Shown: positions 22,630 to 33,075 of the stretch, piece after piece
How the letters are laid out: each line of letters opens with the position of its first letter
Position numbering within the stretch: position 1 is the first letter of the stretch
Program-made: the position numbers and the translations under genes
Source: Yponomeuta sedellus
Taxonomy: Eukaryota > Arthropoda > Insecta > Lepidoptera > Yponomeutidae
Assembly (NCBI GenBank): GCA_934045075.1
Contig: OW203751.1
Coordinates: forward strand, 7,327,822 to 7,391,821
Direction of reading: 5' to 3'
DNA: 64,000 bases
Notes under the pieces: generated by a model
Databases searched by the model: none
Told to the model about the DNA's origin: nothing
The model's input: the letters and a program-made list of their open reading frames with translations, nothing else

Positions 22630-23961
22630 TTACACTTTAGAACCGTACGTATCCAGAAGCTCAAATACAGTCGGTGCCAATTTTGTTGGCACTGTCTTAG
22701 CCCAAGAGAAATGTAAATGGCCCCAATTCTCGTCCATTTCACTGTAATGAACCACGTTAGGGAGCTTAGCTCTCAGCGTAGCGATGTCCTCAACAACTGT
22801 TAGAAGATCACCTCTGCTTGCTAGGAGTGCCACTGGAGCCGTTATCTTTGTAACATCATATTCGGGTGGTTCCACACTTCCGTAGACTTCCAAATTACCT
22901 TCTATGCCGTAGTCGTATCTCCTAAATTTATTTACGTTTATACCTTGACCGTAATGGACTAAGTTGTTACTCGACGTAGCACAAGGAAAGTGACCAAAAG
23001 CAGTTTTTATTACATCACTGCCAATAGATGTCGGGTCACCTCCGGCTAGAACCATTATTGCTACACCACACAGACCTTCAGGGATAACCTGGCAAAGGAA
23101 TTCTAATATTTTATCTTGTGGGGCATCTCTTTGGAATAATTCTCTAATTCTCGCTATTTCCAACGTAGTTTTGATCTCTGGTGTGCCAATAGCTACAAGT
23201 TTAAATAAAATACTTTTTATATGCTTCAACCAAGCTACTGGAGCCAGAGATATAGCTACAGTAAATTTTTCATTGTACTCCGGGCAAGTCGATGTTAACA
23301 CATAGAAGACTGCCATGCCTTGAGAGTGGCCGATGTAGCTCACCTGTTGAGAATCTGTAGCATCCAGCACATAGTCCACCACAGCTTTTAAATCGTACAT
23401 ACCATGTTCATCGTACGTAAAGTTCCAGTACTTTTCCGAGTGTGGTTCAGCCGTGTAGTAAAGATGTTCTTTCGAGTACCTGTTACCTCTGACGTTTGGT
23501 AACCACACATCATAGCAGGCATCTGCTACTAAGTATGCTAAGCCGGAGTCCGGTCCAGAAATTATGAACGTGTCAGAACTGTCAAACAAACCGTGCATAA
23601 AGATAACTGGTATTTTTTTCATTTCACCATTGCACTTTTTGCCTTTTACTATGCGATATACTGTCAGTACATAAGCATCATCTGTAATCACTGTGTGCGA
23701 TTCCGTTGGATATCCATACTTGCTTGTTAAGCCCGTGAAGTTCAGTGTGGTATCTTCATTATAACCGATGCTATTGATCCAATATTCTTCGTTGATAATT
23801 GGTATATTAGTGTCGATGCCACTAGTTGCAACCTCAATGAAGGATTGTTTTTTAGTATTTTTATTAAGTATAGTTGTCGCTGGCTCTATATCTGCTTGCA
23901 ATGGAATGTAACTTAGTACACCTGGTGATATTATCAGAGTTATTGCAAATGAAATCCACAT
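22630..23961 (-). CDS. Acid-lipase-type lipase (lipase copy 4)
   Basis: Single-exon lipase of 443 residues, about 6.7 kb beyond copy 3 on the same strand. Residues 1-18 (MWISFAITLIISPGVLSY) form a signal peptide. Core: VIFMHGLFDSSD (about 119-130), nucleophile Ser213 in GHSQG, acid Asp384 in SRGDLLTV, His415 in WGHLHFSW. All key residues of the acid lipase family are present and the length is normal. It is closer to copies 1 and 2 than to copy 3 (shared KYGYPTE and EHLYYTA motifs). Likely secreted and active on acylglycerols, by family only. A TATA box lies about 63-70 bp upstream. Confidence 0.93.
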   Translation of the reverse strand: MWISFAITLIISPGVLSYIPLQADIEPATTILNKNTKKQSFIEVATSGIDTNIPIINEEYWINSIGYNEDTTLNFTGLTSKYGYPTESHTVITDDAYVLTVYRIVKGKKCNGEMKKIPVIFMHGLFDSSDTFIISGPDSGLAYLVADACYDVWLPNVRGNRYSKEHLYYTAEPHSEKYWNFTYDEHGMYDLKAVVDYVLDATDSQQVSYIGHSQGMAVFYVLTSTCPEYNEKFTVAISLAPVAWLKHIKSILFKLVAIGTPEIKTTLEIARIRELFQRDAPQDKILEFLCQVIPEGLCGVAIMVLAGGDPTSIGSDVIKTAFGHFPCATSSNNLVHYGQGINVNKFRRYDYGIEGNLEVYGSVEPPEYDVTKITAPVALLASRGDLLTVVEDIATLRAKLPNVVHYSEMDENWGHLHFSWAKTVPTKLAPTVFELLDTYGSKV

Positions 23962-24023
23962 CTTTTCCTGTCTTCAGCCTGTTATGATTAGTTGTAATGT
24001 TAAAACCAAAATGAAACTGTAGC

Positions 24024-24060
24024 TTTTATATTTCCTACTGCACTTGTCTAAACAAGTGCG
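24024..24060 (-). promoter_or_regulatory. Probable promoter of lipase copy 4: TATA box and inverted E-box pair
   Basis: TATAAAAG on the minus strand (plus 24024-24031). Just upstream, 24041-24060 is the palindrome GCACTTGTCTAAACAAGTGC, with two E-box-like hexamers (CACTTG/CAAGTG) facing each other around CTAA. The same CACTTGT..AAACAA core lies upstream of copies 1 and 2. Confidence 0.5.
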
Positions 24061-24181
24061 ATTTTAATCATGATTTAATAATTGGTAGACTAACAGCACA
24101 TTACACAAAATCACGAAAACTTTAAGCGTAAAGGTCAATTAAAATAAGTCTCCTCTTTGTAAGACCTGAGATTTTCCGCAC

Positions 24182-24332
24182 TTAGTGTCAGTTTCTGAAT
24201 TGAGATCTCTACTAAGTTAATACTTAAGTAACGTTCTGTCACGCTTTTTACTGAGCAATTTGAAGAGACAGAACTACAGTTTACTATATACTTAGCGGAA
24301 TTTTCAATTCAGAAATTGGCCCTTAACCTTAT
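24182..24332. mobile_element. Family Q MITE
   Basis: Ends CAGTTTCTGAATTGAG and CAATTCAGAAATTGGCC mirror each other, with an interior of the type AAGTAACGTTCTGTC...AGACAGAACTACAGTT. Related copies lie at 31918, 32060 and 32217. Confidence 0.6.
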
Positions 24333-24660
24333 AGTTGGGGAAGTAGTAAAGGGCATATCTTGCCCATTTTTACTTCATTTTGTACTTCCATTTACAGTCT
24401 CAACTTTTTCTAAAGAAAGTGTTTAGAGTATTCTTCTGTAAAGTGAATCTTATGTTTTTTATTATTTTCTGTAAATATAAAATTATAGGTATGTTTGTAT
24501 GAATTACAAACTTCCCAGAAGTCCTAAGTTTTCCTCTTCCAGCATGACCTCCATTATTCCTGCGCACGAGTCAAGTCAAGATATTAAACAGTGTATTTAA
24601 TTTAGTTGAAATTGCTATGTATGTGTATTATTTATCACTATGTATGTATATAGGTATATA
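24333..24660. other. Intergenic, no gene seen
   Basis: AT-rich sequence. No coding or repeat structure recognised. Confidence 0.4.
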
Positions 24661-24661
24661 A

Positions 24662-25850
24662 CTAGGGGGCGAGCCCCCTGCGCGCTTACGCGCGCCAACC
24701 CCCAGCCGCTCCGAGCTGCGCTCTCCGCGGCGCTCGGCCTAGGGCCTCGCTAGACACTTATTGTAGTGAATTGTTGCAAGGGAACATGTATGGTCTCGGC
24801 CTTCGGCCTCGGCTTGGACGGAGCTCGGCCTTCGGCCTCGCCGCAGCGGGGTTCTTCGTGCCCGCTCCGCGGAGCTCGGCCTCCGGCCTCGCGAGTTTGT
24901 CTCTTTTTGCTCTTGCGCTGGTACTTGTGCGCCGTAACCTGAACAGTCTCGGCCTTCGGCCTCGGCCTGGACGGAGTTCGGCCTTCGGCCTCGCCGCGAC
25001 GGGGTTTCTCGTGCCCGCTCCGCGGAGCTCGGCCTGCGGCCTCGCAAGTTTGTCCATTTTTGCTTTTGCGCTGGTACTTGTGCGCCGTAACCTATGTGGT
25101 CTCGGCCTTCGACCTCGGCCTAAACGGAGCTCGGCCTTCGGCCTCGCCGCGGCGGGGTTTCTCGTGCCCGCTCCGCGGAGCTCGGCCTGCGGCCTCGCAA
25201 GATTGTCCCTTTTTGCTCTTGCGCTGGTACTTGTGCGCCGCAATTTGAATGGTCTCGGCCTTCGGCCTCGGCCTAAACGGAGCTCGGCCTTCGGCCTCGC
25301 CGCGGCAGAACTTTTTGTGCCCGCTTCGCGAAGCTCGGCCTCCGGCCTCGCAAGTTTGTCTCATTTCTCTATTGAAAAGTCAATTTTAGTACTAAATCTC
25401 CATACAAAAATTTGTCATTTTCAATCATCAATATCTCGGCCGCCATCTTGAAATTCCAAGATGTCGGATTTTTCTCATATACCTGGGTCCTTTGCCAACA
25501 CGATGCCGCTTACGGCATATCTCTAGCATATGCCCAGTTGGCTGCCGACTTTTTTGCGCAAAGGTCGATTTTTCGGTCGGCTATATCTGCGCCGCCATTT
25601 TGAATTTCGAACAACCAACATTTTTTTTTTCAATCGGATCATTAAAACACCATTCTATCAAAATTTCATCCAAATCGGTCAGTAAACGACAGAGTTAGCA
25701 CCCTCGCGTAGTGGAACGCGTTCGAAATTCAAAAATCGGCTCCATAGGATGGCCGTATATCGCACATTCCCTACAACTTTGTCATACATCATTTTCGTCC
25801 AACTCGTGCCATTTCCGAGAAAACGTATTATGTTAGATCAGTGAGTATAC
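24662..25850 (-). mobile_element. Candidate Helitron-like element with a GC-rich tandem block
   Basis: On the minus strand the left edge reads GGGGGC-TC-GCCCCC then TAGT, a hairpin running into CTAG|T as at Helitron 3' ends. A GC-rich tandem block follows, then AT-rich body. The right end is not defined; an (AT)n run begins at 25863. No Rep/helicase is visible, so the class is inferred. Confidence 0.35.
24792..25367. repeat. 153-bp GC-rich tandem repeat, about 3.8 units
   Basis: The marker TCTCGGCCTTCGGCCTCGG starts at 24794, 24947, 25100 and 25253, an exact 153-bp spacing. Each unit has several short palindromes (GGCCTTCGGCC, CTCCGCGGAG). As 153 is 51 codons, frames stay open on both strands: up to 226 residues plus (24771-25451) and 161 residues minus (24758-25243). 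I regard these as by-products of the period. Confidence 0.9.
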
Positions 25851-25859
25851 CGGATTGTA

Positions 25860-25862
<3 letters not shown>

Positions 25863-25916
<54 letters not shown>
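25863..25916. repeat. (AT)n microsatellite
   Basis: About 27 uninterrupted AT units. Confidence 0.95.
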
Positions 25917-25918
<2 letters not shown>

Positions 25919-25919
25919 G

Positions 25920-26460
25920 TGAGTGTGCTTGTATGCGTGAAAGTATGGCTGCATATGAGAGTGTGAGTGCGTGTTTGTTCCGTTTTGATGCTCCGTGAGT
26001 CACCAGATAAGGCCCTTGCTGAAAATCAGTGTTGTGGGTGCAAACCCTCAGCTTATACTGAGCATGAGGCCTTTTTTCCGCTGCATCGACATACTGTGTA
26101 TCGTTGGAATTTATGTTTATTTCTTTCAACTGTAGTTCGTCTTTTCTTTTGCTTTTGTTTTACTCCTGCTCTTCTGTATTTTCCTTTTCTGTCAAATTTT
26201 GTATGTCTATGTGGCGTTAAATAAATGTTTTTCTTTCTTCTTCTTTCTTTCTAATTAGTTTTAAATTTACTTTTTAATCTTTGATTTGGTTTTAGTTTGT
26301 ATTTATTTATTTCAGTTTATGTTTTTATTAAATACCTGTATTCTTTCTGCCCAGCGTGGAGATTATGGGCATTACCCCCTATGATAGCACAACGTGGCGC
26401 TCTTTAGGGGAGGGCTATGTCCAGCAGTGGACTAGTATAGCCTGACGACCACGACGACGA
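25920..26460 (+). repeat. Retroelement 3' ends, including a SINE S fragment
   Basis: 25970-26260 resembles a retroelement 3' end, closing with TGGCGTTAAATAAATG and a TTCTTTC-type tail. 26350-26450 is the 3' half of SINE S (GCCCAGCGTGGAGATTATGG ... CCAGCAGTGGACTAGTATAG) with a GAC-rich tail. Confidence 0.5.
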
Positions 26461-26694
26461 CCGGTATACTTAAATTAATAATAAATTACAGTTGTTTCAT
26501 ATTTTCTTGATTTTTATTAGTTTTATTTTTCCCCATTTGTTAATTTTTAGGTCGAGATTTTTGTCCTTTCTTACCAAGCCTTCTCAACAACACTATTTCT
26601 CATGTTCGTAAGTTGATATTCAGATTTTATTTATGAGGTATTTCAGATATGTTTCCAGCTGTGCATACGACGCGACGTGTCTCCTTCTTTGACT

Positions 26695-26753
26695 TCAAAT
26701 AATACGAGGTATCTTTGTTCTTTAAAAGAACAAAGATACCTCGTATTATTTGA
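26695..26753. repeat. Perfect 29-bp hairpin
   Basis: Arms 26695-26723 and 26725-26753 are exact complements around a single A. The right arm ends where the terminal repeat of the following transposon begins. Confidence 0.95.
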
Positions 26754-27739
26754 CGACGGCCCCTACGTAAATCATCGAATCTGCAACAATCACAATTTTG
26801 TGTTATTACGCAAATATTTAGTAAATTGAATAGTTTATATGATGAACATTTTTTTTTACGTAGAATCTAATTATTTCTATACGGTTTGATTAGAACAAAA
26901 TCATATCTACTCTCGTTGGACGACGAATATCATCATAAGTGGTAGTTTAGATGATGTACCGTGACAGCGACAAGGACGCGCTTGTTGTAACTACCGGTCT
27001 CGATACTGTTCGCCGCGATCGTGTTGAAAAGAGGGCAGGTTGACATTTTTATGCATTTCTTTGTTTTTGAGCTTTGCTGATTATAAATTAATGCAATCAT
27101 AAATACACGTAATAGAATAATAGTGAATTTAATACGTTTGGAAGAAAATCCATGTGAAACTCTCGGAGAAAAAGATAAAAGCTTTCCCGATAAGTGTTTC
27201 GTTTTTTACATTTAACAACTAATTTTTACCTTGTCAGTTGCTTAGACATTATAAACAAGTATATTAAGAATATTTTCGCATAATAATGGCGTAACACTAA
27301 TTTATAATATTTTATAAATCACATTTAGGGATAACATTTAAGGTTAACAAAGAAAATAATCGAAAGTGGTAGGTACGACATTTTATGGTGTTAATAACCG
27401 CTTAATTACTATCGAAACTACCACTTTGGATAGTATTCAGTGCTTTGTATGGACCAACAAAATATCGATAGTGGTACTTTCGATGTTGTACTGTGCCACG
27501 CATAATGTCGCATGTACCATTTACGATATTTTTTTACGCTCAAGGCGGCCGAAGGCATGGTTTTGTCAGTATATTCGATACACAATATTAAATTTATTTA
27601 CCGTTTTACTAGTAAAATAAATTATTTTTGGTACCTACTCTATACCTCCTATACAACTTTGTTGTGTAAGCGGGGATGCTGTATAATAAATGTTGCATAA
27701 ATCATATTATAGAGTTTTTTCCTTTTTATCAGAATCACC

Positions 27740-28130
27740 GGCATGTGTCGGTCGAGATCGTCTCGCCAACGTTTTCTTGGCCTACCTCTCCTGCGATGAC
27801 CACCTTGTGGCACCCACTCGGTGGCAAGTCTTGCCCACCTATCCGGGTGCATTCTGCTAATATGCCCTGCCCAGCTCCACTTCAACCTTGCAGTCTGGAC
27901 ACCCACATCAGCTATGCGTGTTTTTGAGCGTAGCGTAGTGTTGCGGATATGGTCAATCCTTCTGACGCTCAACATGCTACGCTCCATAGCTCGCTGGCAA
28001 ACTTTGAGCTTGGACTTCTGTTCTGTTGGAGTGGTCTGAGGTGGCACAAGACAGATACATCTGGTCTGAGTTGGGGGAGGCCTTTGCCCAGCAGTGGGAC
28101 ACAAACGAGGCTACGTAAAAGAAAAAAAAA
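27740..28130 (+). mobile_element. RTE-like LINE fragment with 5' inversion (twin priming)
   Basis: Flanked by the perfect 12-bp direct repeat ATCAGAATCACC (27728-27739 and 28131-28142). The right part (from about 28050) reads forward as the C-terminus WSELGEAFAQQWD...stop, then an A-rich tail. The left part codes on the opposite strand for the segment normally upstream (KVCQRAMERSML, LKWSWAGHISRM, GRPRKRWRDDL). Inverted 5' part plus forward 3' part within one target duplication is the mark of twin priming. The frame is not functional. Confidence 0.85.
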
Positions 28131-28284
28131 ATCAGAATCACCTGTCCCATGCAGTTACACTAAAGAGGAGTGGTCATTCTACATCGCTACTGCATTTTAC
28201 AATGTTTGACGCAGGGAAAAAGAAAGCTGCTTGCTATCTAATCCTGAACATGTAGCAAAACGTGGATCAAATGAAGTCGGTAGC

Positions 28285-28975
28285 TGTTTGCTAGATTTCG
28301 TTATTAAAAAAAATGTGTAAGGTGCCGCAAATTTTCGTTTTTGGTCGGACAATTGCGCAGGCCAAAATCGGAACAGGGTTGTCTGCAATACAACATTGGT
28401 GTCACTCACCGCTTTTTTGAGTCTGGGCATACACAGCAAGAGGCAGACAGTGTACACGCCCTGATTGAAAGATCAGGAATAGGCAAAATCATTTATACAC
28501 CCGAACAATGGTATGCTTTAGTCCGTTGGGCTAAAACAAATGATGCACCGTATCATGTTCCTGAAGTGACTCAAGATCTGATTCTAGATTTAAAAGTGTT
28601 CTGATTTAGTGTTATTATTAGACAACAGAAATTGAAATAAAACCACATTAAATAAAAACGTCAAATGGAATAACATTAAAGAAATCCACATTAAAAAATC
28701 CGAACCAAATGTGATTTTGTATAAATATGATTTAAATTCAGATTATTTAACGTTGAACACCTTAATTTTGACTCGTCGCAATAAAAATACTTTGGCTGTG
28801 AACAGTCACAACGATTTGAAACAGCTCTACTCTGATTACCTGCCAATCACCAAAGACAAATACAAAGACTTAATGTCACTTTGTAATGCAGGACCTAGGC
28901 AATATCACGATTTCTACAAAAACCTAAAAGGAACACAAAGAGATAATTCTTCGAATAGTGAAAATTACGAGTAAT
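28285..28975 (+). pseudogene. Transposase remnant of the 26752-29815 element
   Basis: The plus strand carries SDNCAGQNRN (about 28350-28380), then in another frame THRFFESGHTQQEADSVHAL and IYTPEQWYALVRWAK, then after a stop KYDLNSDYLTLN and LPITKDKYKDLMSL. These are typical of a large group of uncharacterised insect DNA-transposon proteins whose Asp-containing SDN motif is probably catalytic. At least two frame breaks are present. It is a relic. Confidence 0.6.
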
Positions 28976-29962
28976 GTTTTTATTTTTGATTTTGACTACT
29001 AATCTGCTACCCTTGTTCTTCATACATAACTGAGTTACATAACTAGCTATGTACAAAGAAAAAATATTCTTCATACAAAACCGGGTTAAGTACCAAGAAA
29101 CATACTTTCTTTGCACAATACCAGATACAATGGCATTTATATACGAGGAATTATAAATTCTTCCTACACAACCTAGTTTTGTACAACGAAATAGCTGTTT
29201 CTGCTCCAATCCTATTCAATCTATTTGACGGTGGCACTGCGCTGTAATCGTATTCATTGTAGCTATTAAACATGTAACTTAATGAGGCCTGTGTTGACGC
29301 AAACTTCTTTATGTTTCAGGACGAAATATTCAAATGAGTGTACTTTTCTTAATAAATTCTACATAAAAATGAATTATTTTTAAATTTTTAATGCATTTAA
29401 GTTTATTTGCGTACCTTAAGCTACCTTTAAAAGTAAAAAGATAAAATTATCGAATCTAACACAAAATTATTAAACTGTAATAAATTGGGTAATGAATACT
29501 ATTGAATGTGCCACATTCGATACTTTATACATTATTACGAACCGAGAATACAATCGGAACTGCCACATTCGATGATAGTCTAGCGTAAAGTAACGTAGAA
29601 AAATATCGAATATGTATAATCTAAGAAATTACTTAGTTTAACATAATATGCTCTAGAGTAGAAACAAAGAGTCTAAAATGTTGATATTATTGGGATTTTT
29701 TGTTTACCGATACCACAACAACTTATTCTTCCACATCAAAATAGAACTTCGAAGTGCTCTCCTCTAAAGTAGCAATTTTGCAGATTCGATGATTTACGTA
29801 GGAGCCGTCGTTGTCTGACTACTGAAGTCATTTTCTCTGTCTTCTATTTAGGATTCTGTTTGATTGCTGCAACAGAAATGGTACTGTATCGTGTTTGAAT
29901 TTATTTTATTAGTGATTTGTTCTTCTAATTGGGGAAGTTAACGGAAGGAACTTCAGTTTTAT

Positions 29963-31816
29963 GGGTTCTTCCTCGTAGTCAAACTATTTTGTCAAACTGA
30001 TTTGACCACGTGGAAACTTCGTTCCTCGTGGTCAAATTAATGTAATGATCCTTCCTGTATAAGATTCTACTTGCCAAAAAGTACAGTCAAACTAGAAAAA
30101 TGCCCTTATTCCGTGCCAACCAACTAAACTGATCAACTAGTTGTTCCGATCGGAGCCATCGTGAATCATAAAAAAAAAACTTTTAAATTCTAGGATAGAT
30201 AAACTGATTTAAAAACCTATTTAGAGGCTAAAAATTTCACCCATGCCGGGATTCGAACCCGCAACCTCTGGCTATACGTACCAGCGCTCTACCAATTGAG
30301 CCAATGGGCGATTCACGGCATCAGTGAAATTTCGAACCTCTTTACAATATTCTCTGTATTACGTACAGGCAGCAACATCTGACTTAAGCAAATTGCATTA
30401 CTTACAGCCCCGACTACCTACTTTGCAGTTAGGTTTAACATCGGAACGATATCACTGTACTCAAATGATTACACTATTTTTATTTTTAATGCACTAACCC
30501 GTGCTAAGGAACAAATTTAAAAACCTATTTAGAGGCTAAAAATTTCACCCATGCCGGGATTCTGCCGTGAGTCGCCCATTGGCTCAATTGGTAGAGCGCT
30601 GGTACGGATAGCCAGAGGTTGCGGGTTCGAATCCCGGCATGGGTGAAATTTTTAGCCTCTTAATAGGTTTTTAAATTTGTTCCTTAGCACGGGTTAGTGC
30701 ATTAAAAATAAAAATAGTGTAATCATGTGAGTACAGTGATATCGTTCCGATGTTAAACCTAACTGCAAAGTAGGAGTCGGGGCTGTAAGTAATGCAATTT
30801 GCTTAAGTCAGATGTCGCTGCCTGTACGTAATACAGAGAATATTGTAAAGAGGTTCGAAATTTCACTGATGCCGTGAGTCGCCCATTGGCTCAATTGGTA
30901 GAGCGCTGGTACGGATAGCCAGAGGTTGCGGGTTCGAATCCCGGCATGGGTGAAATTTTTAGCCTCTAAATAGGTTTTTAAATTTGTTCCTTAGCACGGG
31001 TTAGTGCATTAAAAATAAAAATAGTGTAATAGATAAACTATTTATAATAATTAACTCATACATTTCCGTGAGAGCCTAGTACTTTTTCCAACATCGAAAC
31101 TCGACTCGGACTAATCAAATATACAATATCTACCCATGACTTCATGCAATCCCACTACTTCATTTCTAAAATGAAACGGTAACAATTAAACAAATAATAT
31201 TCAGGAAAGTGAGTATCGGGATGTGCAGAGAAACGCGACCGGCAAGTGAAAATTCTTACACAGGAGGCATCATTTTTACTAACGGGACCACGAGGGATAA
31301 CCATGCCTCGTGGACCCGTTTACGGGACAAAATTATGGGACCACGAGAAACCACCCCATAAGTACATGTTTGAGTTTAGTTAAGTTGATTTTTTATTTTA
31401 TTTAAATAGATACGTAAGCGTGAAGTTTATTATTTTATTGTTTTTTATAACGAGTTGTTCCGTGAAGAATAAAACTTCATAGTGTTTCCGTTGGGAACTT
31501 TTATATAAGCTTAATACGAGTATGGTTGATTTGAGAAGTCCGACAGAAATAAAACCACCTATTGAGTTCCGATCGGAACAACTAGTTGATTCGTTTAGTT
31601 TGTCGGTACGGAATAAGGGCATTTTACTAATTTGACTATGCGGAAAGATAATTCCACGTGGTCAAATCAATTTGACAAAATAGTTTGAATATGGTTTGAC
31701 TGTACTTTTTGGCATCTTATACAGGAAGGATCATTACTTCAATTTGACCACGAGGAACGAATTTTCCACGTGGTCAAATCAGTTTGACAAAATAGTTTGC
31801 CTACGTGGAAGAACCC
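29963..31816. mobile_element. Foldback element with about 200-bp inverted ends (family F)
   Basis: The left arm from 29963 (GGGTTCTTCCTCGTAGTC) mirrors the right arm ending at 31816, including GTCAAACTGATTTGACCACG, the CCTTCCTGTATAAGAT segment and AACTAGTTGTTCCGATCGG. The arms are about 200 bp and differ by small indels. The interior holds the inverted tRNA-like pair. A shorter relative is at 63328-63728. No transposase. Confidence 0.75.
30205..31030. repeat. Inverted array of tRNA-like family T units
   Basis: A minus-oriented unit (30208-30560) faces two plus-oriented units (30563-30650 and 30880-30960) with the 240-bp body between. The arms are about 350 bp, near identical, separated only by one tRNA-like core, so the region is a large palindrome. 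Each core keeps D- and T-arms but has C at the U33 position. Confidence 0.8.
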
Positions 31817-31917
31817 GTTTTTATTTCATATTTCACTGAGCTACGCTCATGATTAAACACTCTTACCCAAAATGAAGATATATACGGAAAGCGTCACGGT
31901 TTAAGTAGGTCTTCTAG

Positions 31918-32660
31918 GGGCAGTTTCTGATTTGAGAATTTATTTAAGTAAATACTTTACTGTAGTGCTGTATCTTTGAATTTCTCAGCAGAGAGCGAGA
32001 CAGAACGTTATTTAAGTATTTATTTAGTGGAATTCTCAATTCAGAAATCGGCCTTTAGGGCCAGTTTCCGAATTGAAAATTTCGCCAAGTAAATAGTTAA
32101 CTGTAGTGCTGTCCCATCGAATTACCCAGAAAAGAGCGGGACAGAATGCTACTTCAGTATTTAGCTACTTAAATAAACTCAGAAATAAACTCAAATAACC
32201 CAGAAACTGATCCTTAAAGCCGGGTTCTGAATTGAGAATTTCGCTAAGACAATACTTAACTGCTGTGTGGTGTCGGCCTAGAGAATAGCAAAAACCCAAA
32301 TTCTTCCCGCGAGTGGAAGGTGTGTGTCCCTTAGTCGGAAAAGGCGACTAAGGGACACAAACCGGGGGGTATGCAGCAGCGCCCCCTGCAGTACAATTCC
32401 ACCAAACTGCGATCCCCAACCCGTATGCCCAGCGTGGGGATTATGGGCATTACCCCCCAATGATGGCACAACTTTGCGCTAAGGCGCTCATTGGGGGAGG
32501 GTTATGTCCAGCAGTGGACTAATATAGCCTGAAGAAGAAGAAGAATACTTAACTGTAGAGCTGTCCGTGCTAAATTCTCAGCAAAGAGCGCGACAGAACG
32601 GTACTAACTTCATTCTGCCATTAGAGTCAGTTTTTGAATTTAGAATTTCACTAAGTAATT
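31918..32660. mobile_element. Tandem family Q MITEs, one split by a SINE
   Basis: Three copies in a row (31918-32056, 32060-32216, 32217-32660). Each begins with a CAGTTTCTGAATTGAGAATTT-like arm and has an interior CTGTAGTGCTGTC...AGCGCGACAGAA. The third is interrupted by SINE S at 32263. Confidence 0.65.
32263..32543 (+). mobile_element. SINE (family S) with 12-bp target duplication
   Basis: Flanked by AATACTTAACTG at 32251-32262 and 32544-32555. Same family as 10025-10292, ending in a GAAGAA tail. It contains a short internal duplication of the AAGGCGACTAAGGGACAC segment region. Confidence 0.85.
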
Positions 32661-32665
32661 ACTTA

Positions 32666-32933
32666 CAGTCTATTTATTCTTACTTGTCCAATTTAGTAAA
32701 CAATATTCTAACCTTAAAATTGAGATTAGATGCCTAAACTAGACATTTTCTCGCAAATTCATGAACTATCATGAACTATGTTTATAAAATTGGCAGCGTG
32801 TTATCTAAAAGAGTGTTCCAAGTTACTTCATTTATGGAAATATGGCAGTTTTGGACTAAAAAGTTACAGTTTACGGGTAGAATCTTGTTTACTAAATTGG
32901 ACAAGTAAGAATAAATAGGCTGTAAGTTTCGTT
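32666..32933. mobile_element. Tc1/mariner-type MITE
   Basis: Flanked by TA on both sides. The left end CAGTCTATTTATTCTTAC mirrors the right end GTAAGAATAAATAGGCTG, and the inverted homology runs about 45 bp. 268 bp, no coding. Confidence 0.8.
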
Positions 32934-33075
32934 ATGCTCTTTTCTGAGAAATTCGAATGAACAGCACTAGAGTTAACTGTTTACTGAGCAAAATACTTGA
33001 GTATTTCTGCCGAAATTCGGCAGAAGTACCTACTTGCTGTCTGTGCGAAATTCTCAGCAAAGAGCGCGACAGAAT

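Larger units (their letters stand above)
26752..29815 (+). mobile_element. Decayed DNA transposon with about 35-bp terminal inverted repeats
   Basis: The left end 26752-26786 (CCCTACGTAAATCATCGAAT inside) is mirrored at 29778-29815 (ATTCGATGATTTACGTAGG). Between them lie transposase remnants (28285-28975) and a later LINE insertion (27740-28130). The superfamily was not determined; I could not define a clear target duplication. Confidence 0.7.

Noticed and set aside
24758..25451. Arg/Ala/Gly-rich proteins from the 153-bp repeat on both strands
   Set aside because: A period divisible by three keeps frames open on both strands. No start context, known domain or codon signature favours either strand.
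28895..29209. 104-codon minus-strand frame
   Set aside because: Low-complexity AT-rich sequence within the transposon relic, with no motif.
30230..30310. Functional tRNA gene
   Set aside because: Clover-leaf arms are partly present, but U33 is replaced by C, stems have mismatches and the unit is a dispersed repeat.
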